The notes under the pieces are model-generated. The model made no database searches. It saw only the letters and a list, made by a program, of their open reading frames with translations, and was not told the DNA's origin. Below are positions 26,192 through 34,552 of a DNA stretch of 64,000 nt, in pieces. The stretch lies in NCBI RefSeq assembly GCF_014205765.1, contig NZ_JACIIZ010000009.1, forward strand, positions 171,081-235,080, written 5' to 3'. Made by a program: the position numbers and the translations under genes. The stretch's first letter is position 1; each line of letters starts with the position of its first letter. The DNA comes from Nitrospirillum iridis. GTDB taxonomy: Bacteria; Pseudomonadota; Alphaproteobacteria; Azospirillales; Azospirillaceae.

Positions 26192-27622
26192 ATGCCGGAC
26201 ACCAGAATAGCCGACTCGCACGCGTTGTTGACGGACAGCAAGACGAAAGCCTTGGACGGCAGCCTGGCCATCGTGGGCACGGGCATGCAGGCTTTCGGCC
26301 ACCTGACGCGGGAGGCCGAGGGCCATATCCGCCATGCCGACGTCGTGTTCCACTGCATCCGCGATCCGTTGACCATCGCCGACCTGCACGCCCTGAACCC
26401 CAACGTCATCGACCTGACCACGCTGTATGGCGCGGACAAGCGCCGCAGCCTGACCTATGTGCAGATGGCCGAGGTCATGGTGGCCGAGGTGCGGGCCGGC
26501 AAGCGGGTGACGGGCGTGTTCTATGGCCATCCCGGCTTCTACGTCGCCCCCGCCCGCCTGGCGCTGACCACCGCCAAGGCTGAGGGCTATGACACCCGCC
26601 TGCTGCCCGGCGTGTCGTCGCTGGACTATCTGTTCGCCGACCTGCGGGTGGACCCCAGCCAGGCGGGTTACCAGGCGCTGGAGGCCACCGACTTCCTGCT
26701 GCGCAACCGGCCGCTGGTGACCAGCGGGCACGTGGTGCTGATGCAGGTGGGCCCGGTGGGCGACCTGTTCCGCCCGGTGACGGACAACCTGGAACGCCGC
26801 GCCATCCTGTTCGAGCGCCTGATCGAGATCTATGGCGAGGACCATTGGTGCGTCGACTATGTCGGCGCCACCCGCCCGGGCCAGAAGCCGGTGCTGCGCC
26901 GCCTGCCGCTGAAGGCCTATCGCGACCCGGCCAACCTGAAGCGCCTGAGCAAGGCCAGCACCCTGTACATTCCGCCCAAGGACAGCCTGGACAACGACAT
27001 GGCCATGGCGGAGCGGCTGGGCATCGGCGCCCTGGTGGGCAAGCCCGCCGTGGCGCCCACGCCCGACGCCACGCCCATCACCCTGGTTCCCTCCGCCCCG
27101 CCCACCGTGTCCCCGGCCTATTTCCAGGCCATGAAGACCATCGCCCTGGACCCCGCCGCCGCCCGGGCCTTCCGCGACGATCCGGTGCGCTACATCACCG
27201 GCTTCGGCACCCTGACCGGGGAAGAGCACCGCTGGCTGGCCGCAATCGCCAAGCCGTCCGCCCCGGCCAAGATCGTGGCGGCGGTGGAGGACGTCCAGGA
27301 TCAGAACGTCAGCACCGAAGACGTTCAGGACCAGAATGTCTCCACCGAAGACGTCCAGGACCAGAATGTCAGCACAGAGGACGTCCAGGATCAGAACGTC
27401 TCCACCGAAGACGTCCAGGACCAAAACGTCAGCACCGAGGACGTCCAGGATCAGAACGTCTCCGTCGAAGATGTCCAGGACCAAAACGTCAGCACCGAAG
27501 ACGTCCAAGATCAGAACGTCTCCGTCGAGGACGTCCAGGACCAGAACGTCTCCGTTGAGGATGTCCAGGACCAGAACGTCTCCGTTGAGGATGTCCAGGA
27601 CCAAAACGTCTCCGCTGAATAA
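26192..27622 (+). CDS. Borosin-type self-methylating precursor: alpha-N-methyltransferase fused to 11 decapeptide repeats
   Basis: A 476-residue fusion. Residues about 22-265 are a tetrapyrrole-methylase-fold SAM methyltransferase: SLAIVGTGMQAFGHLT at the start, GVFYGHPGFYV, LLPGVSSLDYLFADL, LLRNRPLVTSGHVVLMQVG. This order and wording match the fungal OphMA family of peptide-backbone N-methyltransferases, including an Arg and Tyr (near residues 85 and 89) aligned with the OphMA catalytic pair. Residues about 307-355 resemble its helical substrate-binding domain. The C-terminus (366-475) is eleven copies of E-D-V-Q-D-Q-N-V-S-(T/V/A). ATG 26192, with GGGGG upstream, is preferred to ATG 26180. 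No protease or exporter gene is adjacent. The acidic, polar core is unlike the hydrophobic omphalotin core. Confidence 0.87.
   Translation: MPDTRIADSHALLTDSKTKALDGSLAIVGTGMQAFGHLTREAEGHIRHADVVFHCIRDPLTIADLHALNPNVIDLTTLYGADKRRSLTYVQMAEVMVAEVRAGKRVTGVFYGHPGFYVAPARLALTTAKAEGYDTRLLPGVSSLDYLFADLRVDPSQAGYQALEATDFLLRNRPLVTSGHVVLMQVGPVGDLFRPVTDNLERRAILFERLIEIYGEDHWCVDYVGATRPGQKPVLRRLPLKAYRDPANLKRLSKASTLYIPPKDSLDNDMAMAERLGIGALVGKPAVAPTPDATPITLVPSAPPTVSPAYFQAMKTIALDPAAARAFRDDPVRYITGFGTLTGEEHRWLAAIAKPSAPAKIVAAVEDVQDQNVSTEDVQDQNVSTEDVQDQNVSTEDVQDQNVSTEDVQDQNVSTEDVQDQNVSVEDVQDQNVSTEDVQDQNVSVEDVQDQNVSVEDVQDQNVSVEDVQDQNVSAE
27287..27616 (+). repeat. Eleven 30-bp in-frame tandem repeats (borosin core)
   Basis: Eleven exact 30-bp units code for E-D-V-Q-D-Q-N-V-S-x, where x is T in units 1-5 and 7, V in 6 and 8-10, and A in 11. 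At the DNA level the Ser codon alternates AGC, TCC, AGC, TCC through units 1-8, then is TCC in 9-11. This points to growth by 60-bp dimers followed by single-unit copying. Synonymous differences are common while only the tenth residue changes. Confidence 0.93.
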
Positions 27623-27658
27623 AAGCGGGCGAAGTCACCGTGGGGTCTTGGCAAACGG

Positions 27659-27685
27659 CCTGGATACGGCATCGTATCGGTCAGG
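27659..27685 (+). terminator. Possible hairpin after the borosin gene
   Basis: CCTG-GATACG-GCAT-CGTATC-GGT-CAGG folds to a 10-bp stem with a 3-base bulge, 36 bp after the stop. No T-run. Confidence 0.35.
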
Positions 27686-27881
27686 CCCGCCAAGGCCCCA
27701 TCTTTACCGGGAGGCGCACCTCGCGATAAATGGATTGATGGTCACGCCATGGCCGGCTGCGTTTAATCGGACCCACAGCCGGGTATAGTTGAGTCTGTCC
27801 GCTAGCGGATTCACGTTCCAAGGCAATTCCGCCTCTGCGCGATCCGCTTTAACGCCGTGGTTCGACGTGTAAGTGAGCCTC

Positions 27882-30800
27882 ATGCCGGGTTTTTCTGGGA
27901 TAATTGAACAATCATTCCGCAAAATCAGGCGCATGGGCGTCCTGGCCGCGGTCTGCTTGTCAATTTTCACGCCGTTTGCGGCCCACTCTGCGGAGATGTG
28001 GCATAATTCGGTTATCGATCTGTTCACCCGGTACAACGAAATCAAAGGCAACAGCATCGAATACATCACCGCCATCCAGCAGGACCGGGACGGCTTTCTG
28101 TGGATCGGCACGGCCAACGACTTGGCACGGTTCGACGGATATCACTTCAAGTCATACGGTGGCGGGGCGACGGGGCCCTATGGCCTGCCCGATAGCAACA
28201 TCCGCACCTTGCATACCGACACCCAAGGACGGCTTTGGGTGGGCACCAGCGCCGCCGGCCTGGCGCGGTATGATCCGGCCACAGACCGCTTGGTGCGGAT
28301 ACCGCTGGAAACCTTGGGCCACATCGACGTTCACAGCATAGAGGATGACGGCGCTGGCGGTCTGTGGGTGGGCACGGAAAGTGGCCTGGACCATCTGCCC
28401 GCCAACCAGGCGACGCCCGACCACCTGCATGGCGTCGGCGGCCAGGCCGATGGAATCGTGGGCGGCAAGATCCAAGTGATGAAGCGCGACCACCTGGGAT
28501 ATTTGTGGGTGGGCACGGCGAATGGCTTGGCCTACCTGCCGCCCGGGCAAACGGAATTCCGCAACGCCCCGATGCCCCAGTCCGTCGCCATGGATGGCGT
28601 CACCGCCCTGTATGAGGATGGGCGCGGCCGCCTGTGGCTGGGCACCAGCCGTCACGGCGTCCTGCTGGTGCACCTGGATAAGGACGGCATACCCGCATTC
28701 CAGCCCGTGCCGGCGCCCTTCGCCGGCGTGGCCGGGGATTGGGTCAAGGCCATTCTGGAGGTGACGCCCGACATTTTCTGGGTCGGCACCATGGGCAATG
28801 GCATCCTGGAAGTCGATCTGGCGAACGGCACCGCCAAGGCCATCAAGCGCAACCGCACCGTCCCCGACAGCCTGCTGAACGACAACGTCCTGTCGTTATA
28901 CAAGGACAAGGCGGGGCTGATCTGGGTGGGCACCTATCCGGGGCTGTGCCGCTTCGACCCCTCGGCGCGCGCCTTCCGCTTCCTGACGCCGATTTCCGCC
29001 AATCCGCAGACTGAGGATCGCAGCGCCCATTCGTTGATGGTCACCCCGGATGGCAAGTTGTGGCTGGGCCGTGGACAGGGCGGGGTCGACGTGCTGGATG
29101 CCACCGGCCAGCTGGTCGCCCATTTGGGCTCGGATCCCAGCAACCCCGATCATGCCTTGCCGGCCAAGGTGGCCCGATCCTTCGCCTTACAGCAGAACGG
29201 CACCGTCTGGGTGGGCACCCGCGACGGCCTGTACCGCACCGATCTGGACGCCAGCGCCGTGCGCCTGGTGCGGGTGCCGGGCCTGGATACCGCCCTGAAC
29301 ATCTCCAGCCTGCTATGGGACGGCAGCCAGCTATGGATCGGCGATGCCAATATCGGCGTCTGGTCCTACAACCCGGCCACCGGGGCCGTCCACCCCCTGG
29401 GCCAGGGCGAAGGCGGGCTGCGTGACCAACGCATCACCATGCTGCACCCGGCGGAGGATCACGGTCTATGGATCGGCACCTACAGCGGCCTGTATCTGGC
29501 CCGCACCGATACCGGCCGGGTGCAGAAGATAGACTTGGACAGCGGCAATTCCACCACCCTGACCAGCCACAACATCGCCTCGCTGGCGACCGACCGCCAG
29601 GGGCGGCTGTGGGCCACGCTCTACGGCCAGGGTGTCGCCATGGTGGGCCGGCCGGACGCCAACGGCCGGCGGCCGGTGAAATTCCTGGCCAGCGATATCG
29701 AACCCCAACTGGCCACCGCCAACGCGGCGGCCCAGGACGAGGACGGGTTCATCTGGGTGTCCACGGATACCGGCGTGGTGCGCATCGACCCCATCACCAT
29801 GGCCATTCGCACCTTCCAGCGGTCCGACGGCGTGTGGTTGACGACGCACTGGTCCACCTCCGTCGCCACCGGCCCCACCGGCGAAATCCTGTTCGGGGCG
29901 GAGGATGGCGTGACGCTGATCCACCCCCGCCAGCTGGCGGACTGGACCTACGTGCCGCCGGTGGTGGTGACCCAGGCCTATATCGGACGCCGCCAGATTC
30001 CGGGCTGGCAGGTGGCGCACGCCACCACGCCCCTGATGGTGCAACCGGATGAGCGCGGTTTCCGCCTGGAGGTCGCGTCGCTGGACTTCTCCGCTCCGGA
30101 ACGCAACCGCTACGCCTACAAGCTGGAAGGCCTGGACCGGGACTGGCAGGAGATCGACGGCGGCTGGCGGCAGATCGCCTATACGGGCCTGCCCCCCGGC
30201 TCCTACACCCTGCGGGTCAGGGGCAGCAACCGCGGCGGCCAGTGGTCGAGCGCGGAGCTGTCGGTGCCGCTGGCCATGCTGCCTGCCTGGTATCAAACCT
30301 GGTGGGCGCAAATCCTGGGCCTCGCCGGACTGGCCGGGGCCGTGGCCCTGCTGGTGCGGGTGCGCACCGCCTATCTGCGCCGGCGCCAGCGCGAGCTTGA
30401 GGCCGTGGTGGCCCAGCGCACCGAGGAACTGACGAGCGCCAACGCCGCGTTGACCCAGTCCGCCGCCATCCTGCGCCGCCTGGGCGACGCCGGACAGGAC
30501 ATCACCGCCACCCTGATCCTGGACGCGGTGCTGAGCACGCTGAAGCGCTATGTCGGGGAATTGCTGACCGGCCATCGCCTGGTGCTGTACCGCCTGCAGG
30601 GCGCCTATCTGGAACCGGCCACCACCGATGGCAGCGTGGTGGAACCCGTCTATCTGGATGACCCCATATCCCTCCCCGCCCGCGCCGCGCAAGGCCGCCA
30701 GGAATTGACGGAAGCGGTGGAGGACGGCATCGCGCTGGCATCGCCCCTGGTGGTGGAGAACCGGGTGCTGGGTGTGTTGGTGGTGGTCGCCAACCATGCC

Positions 30801-31742
30801 TATGGCGACCGGGAGCAGATGATCTTCCGCACCCTGTGCGCCTATAGCGCCATCGCCCTGGAAAACGCCGAATCCTACCGCCGCGCCGAGACCGCGTGGA
30901 TGGAGACGGCGCAGGCCCTGGCCGACCTGCGCACCACCCAGTCCAAGCTGATCCAACAGGAAAAGATGGCGTCGCTGGGCCGTCTGGTGGCCGGCGTCGC
31001 GCATGAGGTCAACACCCCCCTGGGCGTGGTGCTGACCGCCGCCGGCAGCCTGCGCGGCAGCCTGGAGGACGTGCGCGGCAACATCGCCCAGGGCAGGTTG
31101 ACCCGCAACGCGCTGGAGATCGGGCTGGCCGAATGGTCGGACCTGGCCGATCTGGTGGAGCGCAACACCAAGCGCACGGCGGCCCTGGTGAAAAGCTTCA
31201 CCGCCATCGCCGCCGAGGACGGGGAGAGCAAGGTGACGGAGGTCGACCTGTCGACCTTGTTGCCCGACGTCGCCAACGTGGCCAAGACCGCCCTGGCCCA
31301 GGGGGCCATCGACCTGACGGTGGACGTGCCCTATGGCTTGGTCATTCCGACGGTGCCGGAATCGCTGGTCAACGCCCTGACCCACATCCTGGCCAACACC
31401 GCCGACCATGCCTTCGACCCCGGGGCCCATGGCCATGTCACGGTGACGGCGACGGTGGAGGGGGGCGTGGTGCTGATCGCCATCAGCGACAACGGCCGGG
31501 GCATCCCGCCAGACGTCCTGCCCCACATCCTGGACCCCTTCTTCACGACCGCGCGGGGACGCGGCCATCCGGGCTTGGGCCTGCATGTCGCCTACAACCA
31601 CGTCACCCAGCGCCTGAAGGGTAACCTGACGGTGGACAGCGTGCTGGGCCAGGGCACCACGGTCACCCTGGTCATCCCTTCGCTGATCGGCGCAAGCCAG
31701 ACCACCGCCCCCGGCGATCGCCTGCGCGCCTTTCGCGTCTGA
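27882..31742 (+). CDS. Propeller-sensor histidine kinase (two-component regulator propeller, Y_Y_Y, GAF)
   Basis: A roughly 1286-residue membrane kinase. A signal-like segment (MGVLAAVCLSIFTPFAAHSA) leads to a large periplasmic part (about 30-690) of Reg_prop beta-propeller repeats with the phrase G-x-L/F-W-V/I-G-T (for example GFLWIGTANDLARFDGYHF). A Y_Y_Y domain (about 720-785) and a transmembrane helix near 805-825 follow. The cytoplasm holds a coiled coil, a GAF domain (about 865-1010), the H-box GRLVAGVAHEVNTPLG with His near 1041, and a HATPase_c domain. Such sensors usually detect glycans or peptides. Its kinase half is strongly similar to that of 22007-24067. GTG 27873 and ATG 27933 are alternative starts. 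Confidence 0.87.
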   Translation: MPGFSGIIEQSFRKIRRMGVLAAVCLSIFTPFAAHSAEMWHNSVIDLFTRYNEIKGNSIEYITAIQQDRDGFLWIGTANDLARFDGYHFKSYGGGATGPYGLPDSNIRTLHTDTQGRLWVGTSAAGLARYDPATDRLVRIPLETLGHIDVHSIEDDGAGGLWVGTESGLDHLPANQATPDHLHGVGGQADGIVGGKIQVMKRDHLGYLWVGTANGLAYLPPGQTEFRNAPMPQSVAMDGVTALYEDGRGRLWLGTSRHGVLLVHLDKDGIPAFQPVPAPFAGVAGDWVKAILEVTPDIFWVGTMGNGILEVDLANGTAKAIKRNRTVPDSLLNDNVLSLYKDKAGLIWVGTYPGLCRFDPSARAFRFLTPISANPQTEDRSAHSLMVTPDGKLWLGRGQGGVDVLDATGQLVAHLGSDPSNPDHALPAKVARSFALQQNGTVWVGTRDGLYRTDLDASAVRLVRVPGLDTALNISSLLWDGSQLWIGDANIGVWSYNPATGAVHPLGQGEGGLRDQRITMLHPAEDHGLWIGTYSGLYLARTDTGRVQKIDLDSGNSTTLTSHNIASLATDRQGRLWATLYGQGVAMVGRPDANGRRPVKFLASDIEPQLATANAAAQDEDGFIWVSTDTGVVRIDPITMAIRTFQRSDGVWLTTHWSTSVATGPTGEILFGAEDGVTLIHPRQLADWTYVPPVVVTQAYIGRRQIPGWQVAHATTPLMVQPDERGFRLEVASLDFSAPERNRYAYKLEGLDRDWQEIDGGWRQIAYTGLPPGSYTLRVRGSNRGGQWSSAELSVPLAMLPAWYQTWWAQILGLAGLAGAVALLVRVRTAYLRRRQRELEAVVAQRTEELTSANAALTQSAAILRRLGDAGQDITATLILDAVLSTLKRYVGELLTGHRLVLYRLQGAYLEPATTDGSVVEPVYLDDPISLPARAAQGRQELTEAVEDGIALASPLVVENRVLGVLVVVANHAYGDREQMIFRTLCAYSAIALENAESYRRAETAWMETAQALADLRTTQSKLIQQEKMASLGRLVAGVAHEVNTPLGVVLTAAGSLRGSLEDVRGNIAQGRLTRNALEIGLAEWSDLADLVERNTKRTAALVKSFTAIAAEDGESKVTEVDLSTLLPDVANVAKTALAQGAIDLTVDVPYGLVIPTVPESLVNALTHILANTADHAFDPGAHGHVTVTATVEGGVVLIAISDNGRGIPPDVLPHILDPFFTTARGRGHPGLGLHVAYNHVTQRLKGNLTVDSVLGQGTTVTLVIPSLIGASQTTAPGDRLRAFRV

Positions 31743-31776
31743 CGCCCAAGTCCCCGGTTTCCCGTCAGCCTGATCC

Positions 31777-31824
31777 GGTTTGCCCCGACCTGGGTTTGCC
31801 CCGACCTGGGTTTGCCCCGACCTG
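31777..31824 (+). repeat. Three tandem 16-bp repeats
   Basis: GGTTTGCCCCGACCTG occurs three times without spacing and runs directly into a palindrome that begins with the same GGTTTGC. It lies between the propeller kinase and the ferulate operon. Confidence 0.8.
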
Positions 31825-31844
31825 GGTTTGCGACGTCGCAAACC
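31825..31844. promoter_or_regulatory. Candidate parS-type palindrome, copy 1
   Basis: GGTTTGCGACGTCGCAAACC is a perfect 20-bp palindrome with the core TTGCGACGTCGCAA that also flanks parA-parB at 38.9 and 40.9 kb. Confidence 0.5.
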
Positions 31845-32011
31845 CGTACGCGTCGTCCTGATCGACGATCTATTGCGCCCATAATAGTTATTGTGTATAA
31901 GTTAATCCGTCGGCACGGGAGAACGGCCCATCACGGATGTCTCGCCCCCAGGGCGTCGCGTCCGGGCCCCCGGCCATCGGAGGAAACACAGCCAAGGAGG
32001 CCATGAGGCCC

Positions 32012-32848
32012 ATGTCCAAATACGCGGATCGCTGGAAGACCGTCCTGGTCGATGTCGTGGACGGAATCGCCTGGGTCACCCTCAACCGCCCGGACAAGCG
32101 CAACGCCATGAGCCCCACCCTGAACCGGGACATGGTCGACGTGCTGGAAACCCTGGAAATGGACGGGGACGCGCAGGTTCTGGTGCTGACCGGCGCCGGC
32201 GACGCCTGGACCGCCGGCATGGATCTGAAGGAATATTTCCGTGAGACCGACAGCGGTCCGGAAATCCTGCAGGAAAAGGTGCGCCGCGAGGCGTCGACCT
32301 GGCAGTGGCGCCTGCTGCGCTTCTATTCCAAGCCCACCATCGCCATGGTCAACGGCTGGTGCTTCGGCGGCGCCTTCTCCCCCCTGGTCGCCTGCGACCT
32401 GGCCATCTGCGCGGATGAGGCGGTGTTCGGCCTGTCGGAAATCAACTGGGGCATCCCGCCCGGCAACTTGGTGAGCAAGGCCCTGGCCGACACCATCGGC
32501 CATCGCGCCGCCCTGCACCTGATCATGACCGGCGAGACCTTCACCGGCACGCAGGCGGCCCAGATGGGCCTGGTGAACAAGAGCGTCCCGCGCGAGGAGC
32601 TGCGGGCCGAGGTCACCAAGCTGGCCCAGGTGCTGCTGGCCAAAAACCCGGTGGTGCTGCGCGCCGCCAAGCACGGCTTCAAGCGCTGCCGCGAACTGAC
32701 GTGGGAGCAGAACGAAGACTACCTGTACGCCAAGCTGGACCAGGCCCAATTGCGGGACCCGGAAAAGGGCCGGGAACAGGGCCTGAAGCAGTTCCTGGAC
32801 GAAAAGTCGATCAAGCCGGGCCTGCAGACCTACAAGCGCGACGCCTGA
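32012..32848 (+). CDS. ech: Feruloyl-CoA hydratase/lyase (p-hydroxycinnamoyl-CoA hydratase/lyase)
   Basis: A 278-residue crotonase-family enzyme that hydrates feruloyl-CoA (or p-coumaroyl-CoA) and splits it to vanillin (or 4-hydroxybenzaldehyde) and acetyl-CoA. The start MSKYADRWKTVLVDVVDGIA and the blocks TLNRPDKRNAMSPTLNRDM, GAGDAWTAGMDLKEYF and NGWCFGGAFSPLVACDLA match the bacterial Ech/HCHL enzymes closely. The acid/base Glu is in GLSEINWGIPPGN. ATG 32012 is chosen by family start, although the AAGGAGG box sits closer to ATG 32003. It is the first gene of an ech-vdh-fcs-marR set. Confidence 0.92.
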   Translation: MSKYADRWKTVLVDVVDGIAWVTLNRPDKRNAMSPTLNRDMVDVLETLEMDGDAQVLVLTGAGDAWTAGMDLKEYFRETDSGPEILQEKVRREASTWQWRLLRFYSKPTIAMVNGWCFGGAFSPLVACDLAICADEAVFGLSEINWGIPPGNLVSKALADTIGHRAALHLIMTGETFTGTQAAQMGLVNKSVPREELRAEVTKLAQVLLAKNPVVLRAAKHGFKRCRELTWEQNEDYLYAKLDQAQLRDPEKGREQGLKQFLDEKSIKPGLQTYKRDA

Positions 32849-32888
32849 GTCCTCGTGCTTGACACCGCGCGCGGGGTGCGGGACCACG

Positions 32889-32953
32889 CCCCCGCGCGGT
32901 AAGGATGGGGAAGCGGGGCCCTTACCCCAGAGGGGATCCTTACCCCTTGGGGG
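32889..32953. repeat. Three copies of the origin-type motif between ech and vdh
   Basis: One reverse copy (32889-32906) and two forward copies (32920-32935 and 32936-32953, the latter ATCCTTACCCCTTGGGGG) lie in the 154-bp gap. They match the motif clustered near the replication origin. Confidence 0.6.
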
Positions 32954-33002
32954 CGAAGGGGGCCCGACCGGGACAGACAATAAAATCCAAGGGAGGGTCG
33001 TT

Positions 33003-34457
33003 ATGACCACCACCATCGACCTGCTGATCGGCGGCCGCGACGTGCCGGCCACCGGTGGCGCCACCTTCACGCGGGCCAATCCCATTTCCGGCGCGATCGT
33101 CACCGAGGCCGCCGCCGCCACCCTGGCGGACGCCGATGCCGCCGTGGCGGCGGCCCAGGCCGCCTTCCCCGCCTGGGCGGGCTTGGGGCCCGGGGAACGG
33201 CGCCAGCGCCTGCTGAAGGCCGCCGACCTGATGGACGCCCACACCAAGGACTTCATCGCCGTCGGCGCCGCGGAAATCGGCGGCATGCCCAACTGGTACG
33301 GCTTCAACGCCATGCTGGCGGCCAACATGCTGCGCGAGGCCGCGGCCATGACCACCCAGATCAATGGCGAGGTCATTCCCACCAACATCCCGGGCAACAT
33401 GGCCCTGGCGCTGCGCCAGCCCTGCGGCGTGGTGCTGGGCATCGCGCCCTGGAACGCCCCTGTCATCCTGGGCACCCGCGCCATCGCCACGCCGCTGGCC
33501 TGCGGCAACACCGTGGTGCTGAAGGCCAGTGAGCAGTGCCCCGCCACCCACCGTCTGATCGGCGCCATCCTGAACGAAGCGGGCCTGGGCGACGGCGTGG
33601 TCAACGTCATCACCAACGCGCCGGCCGATGCCCCCGCCATCGTCGAGCGGCTGATCGCCAACCCCGCCGTGCGGCGCGTGAACTTCACCGGGTCCACCGG
33701 CGTCGGGCGCATCGTCGCCCAGCTCGCGGCCAAGCATCTGAAGCCAGCCCTGCTGGAACTGGGGGGCAAGGCGCCCTTGCTGGTGCTGCACGACGCCGAC
33801 CTGGACGCGGCCGTGGAGGCCGCCGCCTTTGGCGGCTTCTTCAACCAGGGTCAGATCTGCATGTCGACTGAGCGCCTGGTGGTGGACGCCCGCGTGGCCG
33901 ACGCCTTCGTCGACAAGCTGGCGGCCAAGGCCCGCACGCTGAAGGCCGGCGACCCAACCGCCGAAGGCTCCGTCCTGGGCGCGCTGGTGAATGTCCAGGC
34001 GGGACGGCGCATCAAGCACTTGCTGGACGACGCCGTGGCCAAGGGCGCCCGCCTCAGGGCCGGCGGCGACATCGACGGGGCCATCATGCAGGCCACGGTG
34101 GTGGATGGCGTGACGCCGGAGATGGCGCTCTATGCCGAGGAATCCTTCGGCCCCGTGGTCGCCGTGATGCGCGTCGATGGTGACGAGGAGGCGATCCGCG
34201 TCGCCAATGACAGCGAATACGGCTTGTCGGCCGCGGTGTTCAGCCGCGATGTCGCCCGCGCCCTGACGGTGGCCCAGCGTATCGAATCCGGCATCTGCCA
34301 CATCAACGGCCCCACCGTACACGACGAGGCGCAGATGCCCTTCGGCGGCGTCAAGAGCAGCGGCTATGGGCGCTTCGGCGGCAAGTGGGGCGTGGCGGAG
34401 TTCACCGAGCTGCGCTGGGTCACCATCCAGACCGGCCCCCGGCACTATCCCATCTGA
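33003..34457 (+). CDS. vdh: Vanillin (aromatic aldehyde) dehydrogenase
   Basis: A 484-residue NAD(P)-dependent aldehyde dehydrogenase. It shows the family motifs GIAPWNAPVILGTRA, the NAD-binding FTGSTGVGR, the Glu of LLELGGKAPLLV and the catalytic Cys in NQGQICMSTERL (near residue 286). The wording is that of the vanillin/salicylaldehyde dehydrogenase group. A GGGAGGG box precedes the ATG. In its place after ech it should oxidise the released vanillin or 4-hydroxybenzaldehyde to vanillate or 4-hydroxybenzoate. Confidence 0.9.
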   Translation: MTTTIDLLIGGRDVPATGGATFTRANPISGAIVTEAAAATLADADAAVAAAQAAFPAWAGLGPGERRQRLLKAADLMDAHTKDFIAVGAAEIGGMPNWYGFNAMLAANMLREAAAMTTQINGEVIPTNIPGNMALALRQPCGVVLGIAPWNAPVILGTRAIATPLACGNTVVLKASEQCPATHRLIGAILNEAGLGDGVVNVITNAPADAPAIVERLIANPAVRRVNFTGSTGVGRIVAQLAAKHLKPALLELGGKAPLLVLHDADLDAAVEAAAFGGFFNQGQICMSTERLVVDARVADAFVDKLAAKARTLKAGDPTAEGSVLGALVNVQAGRRIKHLLDDAVAKGARLRAGGDIDGAIMQATVVDGVTPEMALYAEESFGPVVAVMRVDGDEEAIRVANDSEYGLSAAVFSRDVARALTVAQRIESGICHINGPTVHDEAQMPFGGVKSSGYGRFGGKWGVAEFTELRWVTIQTGPRHYPI

Positions 34458-34470
34458 GCGGAAGCCGGCC

Positions 34471-34488
34471 ATCCTTACCGTTTGGGGG
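34471..34488 (+). repeat. Dispersed copy of the origin-type motif
   Basis: ATCCTTACCGTTTGGGGG lies just after the vdh stop codon, a full match to the consensus. Confidence 0.6.
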
Positions 34489-34552
34489 AAGGTGGCCAGC
34501 CCCCCATGGCTTGCGTCCTTCCTCTCCCATCTCTCCCCGGAGATCAGGCAAA

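Noticed and set aside
26153-27604. Minus-strand frame with repeats of V-L-D-V-x-x-G-D-V-L opposite the borosin gene
   Set aside because: The repeats only mirror the decapeptide repeats of the plus strand. It has no ribosome site, and its N-terminal part is low complexity.
27287-27616. CRISPR-like periodic repeats
   Set aside because: Units are contiguous 30-mers with no unique spacers, in frame with a methyltransferase gene.
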